Positions 52,996 through 62,141 are shown, counted from the first letter of the stretch. The stretch: 64,000 bases of DNA from Bifidobacterium sp. (GCF_022647885.1 NZ_JALCLM010000001.1:310001-374000), one strand, 5' to 3'. Made by a program: numbers and translations. The notes: a model not told the origin generated them from the letters alone.

Positions 52996-54087
52996 TCAGT
53001 ACTTCATGCCCATCGCAGCACGAACCTCATCCAGTGTCTCTTCAGCAATGGCATTGGCACGTGCGTTGCCATCACGCAGCACATCGCGCACAGCATCCAT
53101 GTCTTTGGCCAGCTCAGCACGGCGCTCGCGGTGTGGCGCTAGGAATTCATTGACAGCTTTGGTAACAAACTTCTTCAGTGCGCCCGCACCTGATTCGCCG
53201 ATTTCCTCAGCGATTTCTTGTGGATCACGACCGGTGACCAGTCCTGCTGTGGTGAGCAACGCAGAAACTTGTGGGCGGTTGATGGGGTCGAAAGTGATTC
53301 GACGTTCGGAATCCGTTGGAGACTTTTTGATGAGCTTAGTGGTCTCCTCGGCAGCAGCCCCGAGCATGATGGAGTTGCCATAAGATTTACTCATTTTGCG
53401 ACCGTCAAGACCAGGAATCTCTGGTGCATCAGAAAGTATCGCCGCTGGTTCAGGGAAGATGGGGTGCTTGGGGGCGTAACGTTCGTTGAAACGCCGTGCG
53501 ATGGTGCGTGTGATTTCTACGTGTGGCAGATTATCTTTACCAATCGGCACCACGTTTGCCTTGCAGAACAAAATGTCGCATGCCTGATGCACAGGGTATG
53601 TGAGCAGCAAACCTGTGAGGGCGTGACCGCTAGCTTCCATCTCGGATTTCACAGTCGGATTGCGGTGCAGTTCGGCCTCAGTCACCAGTGACAAGAAGGG
53701 GAGCAACAATTGATTTTCCGCAGGAACTGCAGAATGCGTGTAGATCATGGTTTTTGTTGGGTCAATGCCTGCAGCCAGATAGTCGAGCACTAGATTCAAC
53801 ACGTTATCGCCAATATGTGCCGTAGTATCTCGATCAGTGATGACTTGATAGTCAGCGATGATGATATTGGTGTGCACTCCACGCTCTTGCATTTGCACAC
53901 GGCCGAGCAAAGAACCGAAGTAGTGCCCGAGGTGCAATTTGCCGGTCGGTCGATCTCCGGTAAGCATCGTATAGTTACCGGGAGCTTGTTCAAGTTTGCT
54001 TAGGGTGGTGTCGGAGAGTTTTTTTGCTGTAAGGAAGCTTGCGCTTACTTCATTGCCTGCCGCTGTCAGCTGCCGTTCATCCGTCAT
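52996..54087 (-). CDS. trpS: Tryptophanyl-tRNA synthetase
   Basis: 363 residues, class I synthetase. The HIGH-equivalent LHLGHYFGS (about 51-59, after TGDRPTGK) and KMSKS (231-235) are intact. It charges tRNA-Trp. ATG 54087 (MTDERQL) is preferred to the upstream in-frame start at 54114. No T-box or leader is visible upstream. Confidence 0.96.
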   Translation of the reverse strand: MTDERQLTAAGNEVSASFLTAKKLSDTTLSKLEQAPGNYTMLTGDRPTGKLHLGHYFGSLLGRVQMQERGVHTNIIIADYQVITDRDTTAHIGDNVLNLVLDYLAAGIDPTKTMIYTHSAVPAENQLLLPFLSLVTEAELHRNPTVKSEMEASGHALTGLLLTYPVHQACDILFCKANVVPIGKDNLPHVEITRTIARRFNERYAPKHPIFPEPAAILSDAPEIPGLDGRKMSKSYGNSIMLGAAAEETTKLIKKSPTDSERRITFDPINRPQVSALLTTAGLVTGRDPQEIAEEIGESGAGALKKFVTKAVNEFLAPHRERRAELAKDMDAVRDVLRDGNARANAIAEETLDEVRAAMGMKY

Positions 54088-54254
54088 TCTGTAATCCCTT
54101 GAGTATGTGTGCAAAAAGCTGCATAAAGAGTCGAAATCTTGCTTTTATCGTAAAAGTCTCAGCAGACAAGACAACAGGTGGTAACCTCTAATATGATGCA
54201 AATTTAGAACCGTATTGCCTATTGCTTGGGCACTTGACTGGCGAAGGGGGTCAG

Positions 54255-55010
54255 ATGGGCCGCGGACGTCAGAAGGCTAAACAGACGAAAATAGCCCGTA
54301 AGCTCAAATATCTGACAACTGATACCGACTATGACGAACTCGCAAAAGAATTGAGCAGCCAAGAAGCTTCCGATGAACAGGAATCTTCGACTGTGGGAGA
54401 TGAGTTCGGCCAAGTCGAATCAGTGAGCTCACAAGAAGGAACCGATAATTCGATTCCTGGAGCAGACGATGATTTGGATGACTATGCCAAATGGGCCGCT
54501 CAAGCGGCTGCAAAGGCTACAGCTTCGGAAATTCCTTCAGCACCGGTAGCGCGACGTCGTCACATACCGATACCTGTTCCTAGCGCGCTGAAACCAAAGT
54601 TGGAGAAGCATAAAGTCAACTCCACAGTGAACGATTCTGTTGCTTCCAGTGAGGACAGCAGCATTAAGTCGAAGCCGGCGCGAGCTGCTGCAGGTGCTGC
54701 TCGGTTGGATAACCCTGATCCTGGGGTCAATGCTGCGCAGAAGGTTACTGTGAAGAAAACAGCTGCCGCGAAGAAGCCAGCCACTAAAAAGACCACCACG
54801 AGAAAGCCAGCTGCTAAAACCGCTGCTAAGTCGTCAACAACTAGCTCTGCAAAGACGACGGTGAAGGCCAAAGCGAGAAGCACAGCCAAAAGTGCAGCGA
54901 GCAAGACTGCAACTCCTAAGAAGACAGCTGTATCTTCTTCAACGAGGTCTTCTGCTGCCAAGAAGACGGCTCCAAGGCGTAAAACGACCACTGAAAAAGA
55001 CGCAGATTGA
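54255..55010 (+). CDS. DUF3073 protein with histone H1-like tail
   Basis: 251 residues in three parts. Residues 1-35 are the actinobacterial DUF3073 signature (MGRGRQKAKQTKIARKLKY ... DTDYDELAKELS). An acidic Ser/Glu/Asp stretch follows (about 36-75). From about 160 to the end there is a Lys/Ala/Thr-rich tail with AAKKPATKKTTTRKPAAKT-like repeats, as in H1-like or HU-tail proteins that bind DNA loosely. DUF3073 proteins are usually under 100 residues, so the tail is a large extension. ATG 54255 follows AAGGGGG. Function unknown. Confidence 0.8.
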   Translation: MGRGRQKAKQTKIARKLKYLTTDTDYDELAKELSSQEASDEQESSTVGDEFGQVESVSSQEGTDNSIPGADDDLDDYAKWAAQAAAKATASEIPSAPVARRRHIPIPVPSALKPKLEKHKVNSTVNDSVASSEDSSIKSKPARAAAGAARLDNPDPGVNAAQKVTVKKTAAAKKPATKKTTTRKPAAKTAAKSSTTSSAKTTVKAKARSTAKSAASKTATPKKTAVSSSTRSSAAKKTAPRRKTTTEKDAD

Positions 55011-55081
55011 GATAACTGCTCCATAAGTGCAGTTGCTGAGAGTAATGCTAGCCACAGAATTGCACTTATGGAGCAGTTATT
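55011..55081. repeat. 71-bp palindromic element, GATAACTGC family, copy 3
   Basis: Perfect 20-bp inverted repeat (55012-55031 and 55061-55080), starting on the base after the DUF3073 stop codon. The inner stem (TCCATAAGTGCA) differs from copies 1 and 2, but pairing is kept because both arms changed together. A local AACTGC/GCAGTT hairpin is an alternative fold. Confidence 0.8.
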
Positions 55082-55094
55082 GTCGTTTTGAGAC

Positions 55095-55499
55095 TTACAG
55101 CAATGGCAATAGGCGGCTGAGGTCGTCTCGCTCACCGATAGCGGTGATTCTGCCTGCTTGCCGTTCAAATTCCCAGCTAGTGATTCCGCAAGCGACGCGC
55201 AGCCAGACATCGGGATCTAACTCGATGGTGTCGGGAGGCGTGAGATTATGTGGATCCGAGCTTGGTCCGTCGAGAATCTTGACAGCTGACCAAGGTGCCA
55301 CACGAACTTCCACGGCACCCCCTGGTGCGCGTAATGACAGCAGGTACAGAGAATATCGCACAGCCATCGCATAGTCTCGGCGAGGCAGATCAATATGATC
55401 GATTGTGTTACCGGCTGCTTTGTTGGCCAATGCAAGGTTATTCCACTGTTCGAGGGCTAACCTCCCAGTTTCAATATCTTGTTCTCTGATGACACTCAT
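55095..55499 (-). CDS. SCP2-like sterol carrier family protein
   Basis: 134 residues. The actinobacterial pattern EVRVAPWSAVKILDG, then TIELDPDVWLRVACGITSWEFERQAGRITAIGERDDLS (pieces) matches SCP2-like proteins near the C-terminus of mycothiol-maleylpyruvate isomerase-type families. A hydrophobic-ligand carrier role is inferred only from the fold. Cytoplasmic; conserved hypothetical in the phylum. Confidence 0.72.
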   Translation of the reverse strand: MSVIREQDIETGRLALEQWNNLALANKAAGNTIDHIDLPRRDYAMAVRYSLYLLSLRAPGGAVEVRVAPWSAVKILDGPSSDPHNLTPPDTIELDPDVWLRVACGITSWEFERQAGRITAIGERDDLSRLLPLL

Positions 55500-55652
55500 A
55501 AGCCTATTCTTGCTCGAAAGCTGGTCATAGAGAACGGTCTGCTGAGAAGCAGCAGTTTGAAGATAACCTGATGTTCATGTTGTCGTGCCTGACTTAGCTA
55601 ATAAAAGCGGGCATAATGATAAGCACGATTCGATCAGGAAAGAGGATTCTTC

Positions 55653-58109
55653 ATGACTGAAGTTACTGCACCGAAAGCGTCGCTATCGGGTTCGGAGTTT
55701 GCTTACGAAATTCAGAACAAATTGAAATACCAGCAAGGAGTTGATATTTCTACTGCTTCGCCATCTGATATATATGTCGCTGTAGCAAGTGTGGTGCGTG
55801 ATCATCTGGTTGACTCTTGGTCGCAGACTCGCGCAGATATGTTGCAGGGCAGCACAAAGGCTGTTGGTTATCTCAGCGCAGAGTTTCTGATTGGTAAGCA
55901 ACTGTCAAATGCATTGCTGAATGTTGGATTGAATGAGCAATTTTCCCAGGCTGCGAAGGAGCTCGGATTTTCTGAAGACGAGATACTAGCTGCTGAACCA
56001 GAGCCTGGGCTAGGCAATGGCGGTCTAGGACGCCTCGCTGCATGTTATGTAGATTCTTTGGCATCGTTAGGTGTGCCAGCCTTTGGTTATGGAATTCGCT
56101 ATCGTTATGGCATTTTCCGTCAAGAATTTGATGATGAGGGCCGACAAGTTGAAAAGTCGGATTATTGGCTGACACAGGAAGAACCTTGGGGCCATATTGA
56201 TTATCACCGCTCCCAGAAGGTGGGCTTCGGTGGACAAGTTGAGAATGTGGATGGCGCCAAGGTATGGAAGCCGGCTTGGTCAGTGCGTGCGGTACCTGTT
56301 GACTATATGGTTCCAGGCTATGAATCAGGCAGAGTTAACACTTTGCGTTTATGGGAATCACGGTCATACGATGAATTTGATCTAGCAGCATTCAATCGTT
56401 CAGACTATATGGGTGCTGTGATACCTCAGGTTGAAGCCGAAAATATCACCAAAATTCTGTATCCAGAAGATTCCACTCCACAGGGCAAGCGCCTTCGTTT
56501 GGAACAGCAGTATTTCTTCGTCGCAGCCTCAATCCACGACGCCATTGCAACGTTTTATCCTGGTCAGGATCATCCTGATCTGCGGAGTTTCCCTCAAAAG
56601 ATTTGCTTCCAGTTAAACGATACCCATCCGGTCATTGGCATCCCTGAATTGATGCGCGTGCTTCTCGATGAGTATGGCTATGACTGGGATACAGCCTGGG
56701 ATATCACTACCAAGACCTTTAATTACACCTGCCATACCTTGTTGCCCGAAGCGCTTGAGGTGTGGTCTGCAGAGTTGATAGGCGAGCTGCTACCAAGACA
56801 TTTGCAGATTATTGATCGTATCGATGCACAATTCGTGAAGGATTTGGAGACGAAAGGTGTTGAGGGCGAGACAATCGACCGTATGCGTATCCTGACTCGC
56901 GATGACAATCCGCAAGTACGTATGGCGTTCTTAGCGACAGTCGGTGGTTCGCATGTCAACGGTGTTGCAGAGCTTCATTCTCAGCTGCTGCGCGATGTTA
57001 CGTTGAAAGATTTTAGCGATGTGTTCCCTGAGCGTTTCACTAATGTGACCAATGGTGTGACACCCCGACGCTTTGTACGCTTAGCGAATCCACGGTTGTC
57101 TGATCTCATTACCGAAGGTTTGGGTAGTGATAATTGGATGGCTGATCTGGAACAGCTGCAGGGCCTTGTACCACTGGCCGATGATGCCTCTTTCGTTGAG
57201 CGTTTTGCAGAGGTGAAAAAAGCGAATAAACGAGACTTCGCCGACTTTGCTGCTGCGCGATATGGTTTCACTGTCGATCCAAATACCATGTTTGACTCGA
57301 TGGTTAAGCGTTTACACGAATACAAGCGTCAGTCGTTGAAAATTCTTGCAGTCATAGCCCAGTACGCGGCAATTAAAGACGGCACAGCTGATAATTTGCT
57401 GCCTAGAACTGTGTTCTTTGGTGCGAAGGCAGCGCCTGGCTATGCAATGGCAAAACTTACTATCCGCCTTATTAATAACGTTGCACGAGTGATTGATCAG
57501 GACCCTGATGTTGCTGGCCGCCTCCAGGTGCGTTTCCCCGAGAACTACAACATTGAGTTGGCAGAACATCTTATCCCCGCAACTGACTTGGATGAACAGA
57601 TTTCTCAGGCCGGTAAGGAAGCCTCAGGCACCGGCAATATGAAGTTTGCACTGAATGGCGCTTTGACAGTGGGCACTTTGGATGGTGCGAATGTTGAAAT
57701 TCGTGAGCGTGTAGGAGCTGACAACTTCTTCCTCTTTGGTCTTGAAGTTGAGGATGTAGATCGTCTCTATGCGGAACACTACAACCCCCTGTCTTATGTT
57801 CAGGCAGATCCGAGACTCAAGAAAGCTATTGATATGGTCGCAGGCGGGACCTTCTCGAATGGTGATAGAGATGTTTACGCATCTCTTGTTTCAGACTGGT
57901 TGACGAAAGACTACTTCATGGCAATGGCTGATTTCACCGCTTATATGGATATTCAGCAAGAGATTGAAGATGCATATCGCGACCAGAAGAAGTGGAACCG
58001 TAGCGCAATTCTCAATGTGGCAAACAGCGGTTACTTTAGCTCTGACCGATCAATCAAGGATTACCTCGATCGCATCTGGCACACTGCTCCCATGCCGCAA
58101 GTTCGCTAA
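55653..58109 (+). CDS. glgP: Glycogen/maltodextrin phosphorylase (GT35)
   Basis: 818 residues, full length. GNGGLGRLAACYVDSLASL, YGIRYRYGIF, NDTHP and the PLP lysine in ASGTGNMKFALNGALTVGTLDGANVE (pieces) are diagnostic. It releases glucose 1-phosphate from alpha-1,4-glucans. Glucose 1-phosphate would also come from the predicted beta-1,2-glucan phosphorylase. AAAGAGG precedes the ATG. Confidence 0.97.
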   Translation: MTEVTAPKASLSGSEFAYEIQNKLKYQQGVDISTASPSDIYVAVASVVRDHLVDSWSQTRADMLQGSTKAVGYLSAEFLIGKQLSNALLNVGLNEQFSQAAKELGFSEDEILAAEPEPGLGNGGLGRLAACYVDSLASLGVPAFGYGIRYRYGIFRQEFDDEGRQVEKSDYWLTQEEPWGHIDYHRSQKVGFGGQVENVDGAKVWKPAWSVRAVPVDYMVPGYESGRVNTLRLWESRSYDEFDLAAFNRSDYMGAVIPQVEAENITKILYPEDSTPQGKRLRLEQQYFFVAASIHDAIATFYPGQDHPDLRSFPQKICFQLNDTHPVIGIPELMRVLLDEYGYDWDTAWDITTKTFNYTCHTLLPEALEVWSAELIGELLPRHLQIIDRIDAQFVKDLETKGVEGETIDRMRILTRDDNPQVRMAFLATVGGSHVNGVAELHSQLLRDVTLKDFSDVFPERFTNVTNGVTPRRFVRLANPRLSDLITEGLGSDNWMADLEQLQGLVPLADDASFVERFAEVKKANKRDFADFAAARYGFTVDPNTMFDSMVKRLHEYKRQSLKILAVIAQYAAIKDGTADNLLPRTVFFGAKAAPGYAMAKLTIRLINNVARVIDQDPDVAGRLQVRFPENYNIELAEHLIPATDLDEQISQAGKEASGTGNMKFALNGALTVGTLDGANVEIRERVGADNFFLFGLEVEDVDRLYAEHYNPLSYVQADPRLKKAIDMVAGGTFSNGDRDVYASLVSDWLTKDYFMAMADFTAYMDIQQEIEDAYRDQKKWNRSAILNVANSGYFSSDRSIKDYLDRIWHTAPMPQVR

Positions 58110-58126
58110 GCCAGTGCTGAACTACT

Positions 58127-58163
58127 GAGCCTGCGTACAGCTCACTTGGCTGTCCGCAGGCTC
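58127..58163 (+). terminator. glgP terminator hairpin
   Basis: GAGCCTGCG / CGCAGGCTC stem extended by TACAG/CTGT-C, 17 nt after the glgP stop; no T-run. Confidence 0.65.
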
Positions 58164-58196
58164 GGGGAGTGCTCTTCATCAACGAACGCTATAACA

Positions 58197-58261
58197 ATAC
58201 GAAGCAGCTCTGCTGTTGAATATGCAATACATCGATATTCAACAGCAGAGCTGCTTCGTAT
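58197..58261. terminator. Long bidirectional palindrome between glgP and the acidic membrane protein gene
   Basis: Perfect 27-bp inverted repeat (58197-58223 / 58235-58261) with an 11-nt loop, the longest in the window. Lies between convergent genes. Confidence 0.7.
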
Positions 58262-58322
58262 AAAACTATTGACCGGCAAGAGGGCTATAAACTATTAGCC
58301 CTTCGTAAGCAGGCTTTCAGAG

Positions 58323-58607
58323 TTACTTCTCGTCAGTGCTTTCTTCAGCTGCATTATCAGCTTCGGACTCTTCTCCGTCTGTGGCTTCTTCAGCGGATTC
58401 ATCCGTGGTCTCGTCAGAATCGCTTTGTGCTTCTGACTTCTCGGCAATACCTAAATCAACAGGGGACGAGCTGTTCTCCCAAGGCTCTTCCCAAGGGTCG
58501 TAGTCTGGGTTCTGTTGCTTGTAAATATACAGCCCAACTACTCCTGCAAGCAGCGCGCCGAACAGCAACGCGAAAAACTTCCAGCCGTTCGAAGACTTGT
58601 TCTTCAT
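58323..58607 (-). CDS. Small membrane protein with acidic tail
   Basis: 94 residues: basic start MKNKSSNGWK, one helix (FFALLFGALLAGVVGLYIY), a YDPWEEPWEN segment, then about 45 residues almost entirely Asp, Glu, Ser, Ala and Thr. Predicted single-pass with the acidic tail outside the membrane if the positive-inside rule holds. ATG 58607 has GGAAGGAG upstream. Similar small proteins sit beside dnaA-region genes in bifidobacteria; no function is known to me. Confidence 0.7.
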   Translation of the reverse strand: MKNKSSNGWKFFALLFGALLAGVVGLYIYKQQNPDYDPWEEPWENSSSPVDLGIAEKSEAQSDSDETTDESAEEATDGEESEADNAAEESTDEK

Positions 58608-58783
58608 GTTGGCTCCTTCCACCGTGTTAAGGCGACCTGCCCATCCAAGCCACCGCTATTCACTATCATAATTCTCATTTTGTGGCGATTGCGTGTAAAT
58701 TGCTTGTGGAAAGTCCTGAATATCTCCAGATAGCGAGCTTAATTTCCGGAATTCAACTGTCGAGCTTCGATAGAGTGGAAGAC

Positions 58784-59572
58784 ATGAACAACACTTTCAA
58801 TCGTGGTGGTTTTGGTTTTGCTTCGGGCCCATCGCTTAAAACACTGTTTTCGCGCAGACGAATTGCTTCATCTTGGCGCAATGGCGGAGCCGTAATCACT
58901 GGCGGAATTATCGTCATTTGTGTACTGGTTTGGCTCGTTGAAGTTGTGCTGAGTTTGCTAGCGCCGAGTGTTTTCAATGCTGTGCTCAGTGAGACAGTGT
59001 TCATTCCTGTCTACGCTTTTTCCCGCCCGTGGATTTTCCTCTCGGCCATGTTCCTCCATGCTACGAATCTTTTGCACATCCTCTTTAACATGCTGACTCT
59101 CTGGTCTATCGGACCTGTACTGGAAAAGATGATGGGGCATTGGCGTTTTCTCGCGTTATACCTCTTAGCAGGCATCGGAGGAGGTGTTGGCATGATGGTC
59201 TGGGGTGTCTTGTCAGCCAATGACCAAGGCTGGATAACGGCGTCTTATGGTGCTTCTGGAGCGTTGTTTGGCCTTTTTGCCTCTGTACTCATCGTGTTTC
59301 GACGTATCGGAGTTGATATTCGGTCCATGAGTGTGTGGATTGGTATCAACTTTTTGATGCCATTCGTTATCAAGGGGATTGCCTGGCAAGCCCATGTTGG
59401 TGGATTCATTACCGGAGCTTTGTTGACCTGGCTGTTGGTTTCGGGAGTTCCTGCGCTGAGGAAGCGGAGTTTTGCACAACGAATGTGGATATATGGTTCT
59501 GTGGTCGCGGCACTCTTACTAGCTATCGCCTTGCTCTGCAATACCCAGAATCCCTTGCAATCGTTGCTCTAG
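58784..59572 (+). CDS. Rhomboid family intramembrane serine protease
   Basis: 262 residues with a cytoplasmic N-terminus and about six to seven helices. HATNLLHILFNMLTLW, nucleophile Ser158 in YGASGALFGL and catalytic His204 in QAHVGGFITG form the dyad. It cleaves membrane proteins within or near the bilayer; substrate unknown. ATG 58784 follows GTGGAAGAC; earlier in-frame starts add unlikely sequence. Confidence 0.88.
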   Translation: MNNTFNRGGFGFASGPSLKTLFSRRRIASSWRNGGAVITGGIIVICVLVWLVEVVLSLLAPSVFNAVLSETVFIPVYAFSRPWIFLSAMFLHATNLLHILFNMLTLWSIGPVLEKMMGHWRFLALYLLAGIGGGVGMMVWGVLSANDQGWITASYGASGALFGLFASVLIVFRRIGVDIRSMSVWIGINFLMPFVIKGIAWQAHVGGFITGALLTWLLVSGVPALRKRSFAQRMWIYGSVVAALLLAIALLCNTQNPLQSLL

Positions 59573-59575
59573 CAC

Positions 59576-59611
59576 ACTTTCGACCTCGGGGTATTCGACG
59601 GGGTCGAAAGT
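59576..59611 (+). terminator. Hairpin after the rhomboid gene
   Basis: 10-bp stem ACTTTCGACC / GGTCGAAAGT with a 16-nt loop, just after the stop; followed by TAAATT. Confidence 0.6.
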
Positions 59612-59630
59612 TAAATTACACGCGTGTAAT

Positions 59631-59685
59631 CTATCCACACTTTGTGCACAACGATGTGGATAAGTACCCACTTCATTGGGGATAA
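59631..59685. promoter_or_regulatory. Cluster of DnaA-box-like sequences
   Basis: Within 55 bp: CTATCCACA (59631, one mismatch to TTATCCACA), TTGTGCACA (59642), TGTGGATAA (59655, exact box on the minus strand) and TGGGGATAA (59677, one mismatch). Located in the rhomboid-crgA gap of the origin-proximal cluster. Could titrate DnaA or regulate crgA. Confidence 0.55.
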
Positions 59686-59722
59686 CTTGTCGTTGTGCAT
59701 AGTGCATCGATCGTGGGCAACG

Positions 59723-60187
59723 TTATCTCCACCACATGGTCATAATGAAACCAACCATGACGAGTCCGAAACCGATTGCTAAGTTCCAGGCGTCGATGTT
59801 GGGGATAGGGTATTTTCCGGTCAGGTAGTATGTTGCACACCAAATCAGACCCAAAATCATAAAAGCGCAAAATACTGGAACAAACCAGCCAGGATTTGCT
59901 TTTGTGCCTTTAATAGATTCTTCGACACGTTTGGTGTTGTCATCCTGTCGCTGAATCATTCGTTTCATCTGTGGGGTGAGTGCAGACTTGTCAACAGTGG
60001 AATTTAATACTGCTTCGACCTTGTCAATCGATACGCCGTATGTTTCATCAGTTGATGCGTCTTCTTGGATTTCGCTCTCAGTATCGTATTTTTCCGATGA
60101 CTTGGTTGCTAAATCTGCCCCGGACTCGTTGCCCTGCTTAGATTCCTGCGCTTGCGCGTCGGTTTCGTGCAGCTCTTGCTCAGCCAT
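59723..60187 (-). CDS. crgA: Cell division protein CrgA
   Basis: 154 residues. The C-terminal half is CrgA: NPGWFVPVFCAFMILGLIW, YYLTGKYPIPNIDAWNLAIGFGL and MVGFIMTMWWR, giving two helices. The N-terminal 70 residues are acidic and polar, longer than in mycobacterial CrgA. CrgA helps recruit divisome parts and peptidoglycan enzymes. ATG 60187 has AAGGAG upstream. Divergent from the DUF881 gene. Confidence 0.9.
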   Translation of the reverse strand: MAEQELHETDAQAQESKQGNESGADLATKSSEKYDTESEIQEDASTDETYGVSIDKVEAVLNSTVDKSALTPQMKRMIQRQDDNTKRVEESIKGTKANPGWFVPVFCAFMILGLIWCATYYLTGKYPIPNIDAWNLAIGFGLVMVGFIMTMWWR

Positions 60188-60272
60188 GGGTGTGTTCTCC
60201 TTCGATAGGCTATAAGTCATAGTAATGGTTAGACTCGAAACCGACCACATCGGTAGTCGAGAAAGGGTGTTC

Positions 60273-61019
60273 ATGACTCGGCGTAACGAACGTCATAGAC
60301 CACGGCACAGTAGGGCCGGACTATTTTGTGTTGCCCTAATAATGGCATTAGCAGGTTTTTTGCTGGTTACTAACTTGCGTGTGAACCGAACCGTGACGGT
60401 GACTTCAGATACGGCGGGACTCGTGGCAGAGCGAGAGCAGCTAGTCACCAAGCTCAGTGCGCAGATTACAAATCTCAGTGAGCAAATCAATACGCTTAAG
60501 GATCTCACCAGTTCTACAAGCTCTACCAGTGATACCGAAGACGCAGGCTCCGGCACGGTGCTGCCCGCAGTTGAAGGTCCTGGATTGACTGTGACGCTCG
60601 ATGATTCCCCGCTCTGGGAGCAGCAGGTTGATCAGTCGGGGTCTTCCGCAACGATTAACGACTACGTAGTGCACCAACAAGATATTGAGAGTGTTGTTAA
60701 TGCACTGTGGGCTGGTGGCGCTGAATCTATGCAGATTCAAGGTCAGCGCGTGCTGCCAACAACTGCTGTACGTTGCGTAGGCAATGTTTTGCTCCTACAG
60801 GGAAAGAAATATTCCCCACCCTACAAAATTTCTGCAATTGGCCCAACTGACCAGATGACGACCGCTCTCGATAATTCCAAAGCGATACAGATTTACAAAG
60901 GATATGTCAAAACGATAGGTTTGGGATGGTCTGTGGAGACTTCAGATAATTTGCAATTTGCGAAAACCACAGCAGTGTTGCAACCGCTACACTATGCGAC
61001 CGAATACAAGAAAGACTGA
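60273..61019 (+). CDS. DUF881 family protein
   Basis: 248 residues. One N-terminal helix (LFCVALIMALAGFLLVTNLRV), a short coiled coil (REQLVTKLSAQITNLSEQINTLKDL, pieces), a Ser/Thr linker, then the DUF881 domain: GPGLTVTLDDSP, DYVVHQQDIESVVNALWAGGAESMQIQGQRV (pieces) and CVGNVLLLQGKKYSPPYKISAIG. Found beside crgA and sortase genes in many actinobacteria; role unknown, presumably envelope or division. ATG 60273 follows GAAAGGG. Confidence 0.85.
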   Translation: MTRRNERHRPRHSRAGLFCVALIMALAGFLLVTNLRVNRTVTVTSDTAGLVAEREQLVTKLSAQITNLSEQINTLKDLTSSTSSTSDTEDAGSGTVLPAVEGPGLTVTLDDSPLWEQQVDQSGSSATINDYVVHQQDIESVVNALWAGGAESMQIQGQRVLPTTAVRCVGNVLLLQGKKYSPPYKISAIGPTDQMTTALDNSKAIQIYKGYVKTIGLGWSVETSDNLQFAKTTAVLQPLHYATEYKKD

Positions 61020-61025
61020 GCTCAA

Positions 61026-62141
61026 ATGGCGCGTCATGCACGTACACGTAGAAGACAGTCTGTAGCCACTAAACGTAGTGCTGTGTTTAGTGTGTTAGGC
61101 ATTTTAGGTGAAATATTACTCACACTAGCTGCTGTCTGTGCTTTATATATTGTTTGGCAGTTGTGGTGGACAGGTGTTGAATCTTCGCAGAGCCAGCTGC
61201 AGCAGCGCCAATCGGTATCTTGGTCAGCACCTGCCAGCAAAAACGGCTCTGTTTCTATTGCGAGTGCTCAGGCTGGTGATCCACCAGTACAACCAAGCAG
61301 CGCCAACGAGGGAGATCTCGTTGGCGAATTATATGTGCCGCGTTTTGGTTCTGCGTGGCAGCGCAACATAGTCGAAGGAACATCCAACGAACAACTCGCC
61401 AAACATGGTCTGGGGCATTATCACGAGACACAGATGCCAGGGCAATTAGGCAATTTTGCTGTGGCGGGGCATCGTTCGGGATATGGCGAGCCACTGGCCC
61501 ATGTGGATGAGTTACAAGAGGGTGACGCCATTGTGGTTCGTACCAAAGATTACTGGTACGTCTATCACTACACGAGTCATACAATTGTGCTTCCAAACCA
61601 AACTGATGTTGTTGCTGCGAATCCTGAAAATCCTTCTGCTTCAGCAACAAAACGGATGATCACGCTGACGACTTGCGAGCCTCGATATACTTCTGCAACT
61701 CATCGCTGGATTAGTTGGGGAGAATTTGATTACTGGGCCAAGGTTTCAGACGGAGTTCCGAAAGAAATTGCGGGATCAACGTCGTCGGCGGCAGCAACTT
61801 TCTCAAGTGATACCAACCCATCTGTGCTAGATCGTCTGACCTCGTTGGCGCCGGTGGTTATGTGGCTTCTCATCGCCTATCTGGTGATTTCTTTGGCGGC
61901 GATAATCGCTTGGAGATATCCGGTTTTGCGCGATATACGTAATGGAGTGCGGCCACGTCCTGAAGTAAGCATGTATGGCTGGCTTACCCGCCACCAACCT
62001 GGCATCAGAGTTGTTCGCCTGCTGCTAATGCTGTTGCTAGTCTTAGCTGCCACTGCAGCGCTCTTCCAGTGGGTCTTCCCGTGGTTGGCTACCAACGTGC
62101 CATATCTGCAGTTGATGTCTAATTATGTCTCAGTGGAGTAG
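61026..62141 (+). CDS. Class E sortase
   Basis: 371 residues. An N-terminal helix, linker, then the sortase beta-barrel with His149 (VAGHRSGYGEP), Cys217 (TLTTCEPRY) and Arg227 (HRWISWG); TLTTC is the usual class E motif. Two or three further helices follow (from about 275), an extension beyond the catalytic domain. It attaches LAxTG-type proteins to the wall. Seven nt after the DUF881 stop, so co-transcribed. Confidence 0.9.
   Translation: MARHARTRRRQSVATKRSAVFSVLGILGEILLTLAAVCALYIVWQLWWTGVESSQSQLQQRQSVSWSAPASKNGSVSIASAQAGDPPVQPSSANEGDLVGELYVPRFGSAWQRNIVEGTSNEQLAKHGLGHYHETQMPGQLGNFAVAGHRSGYGEPLAHVDELQEGDAIVVRTKDYWYVYHYTSHTIVLPNQTDVVAANPENPSASATKRMITLTTCEPRYTSATHRWISWGEFDYWAKVSDGVPKEIAGSTSSAAATFSSDTNPSVLDRLTSLAPVVMWLLIAYLVISLAAIIAWRYPVLRDIRNGVRPRPEVSMYGWLTRHQPGIRVVRLLLMLLLVLAATAALFQWVFPWLATNVPYLQLMSNYVSVE

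Noticed and set aside
54560..55210. 216-codon antisense frame over the DUF3073 gene
   Set aside because: It is the complement of the Lys/Ala-rich repeats, read as low-complexity Ala/Val/Leu, and lacks a start site.
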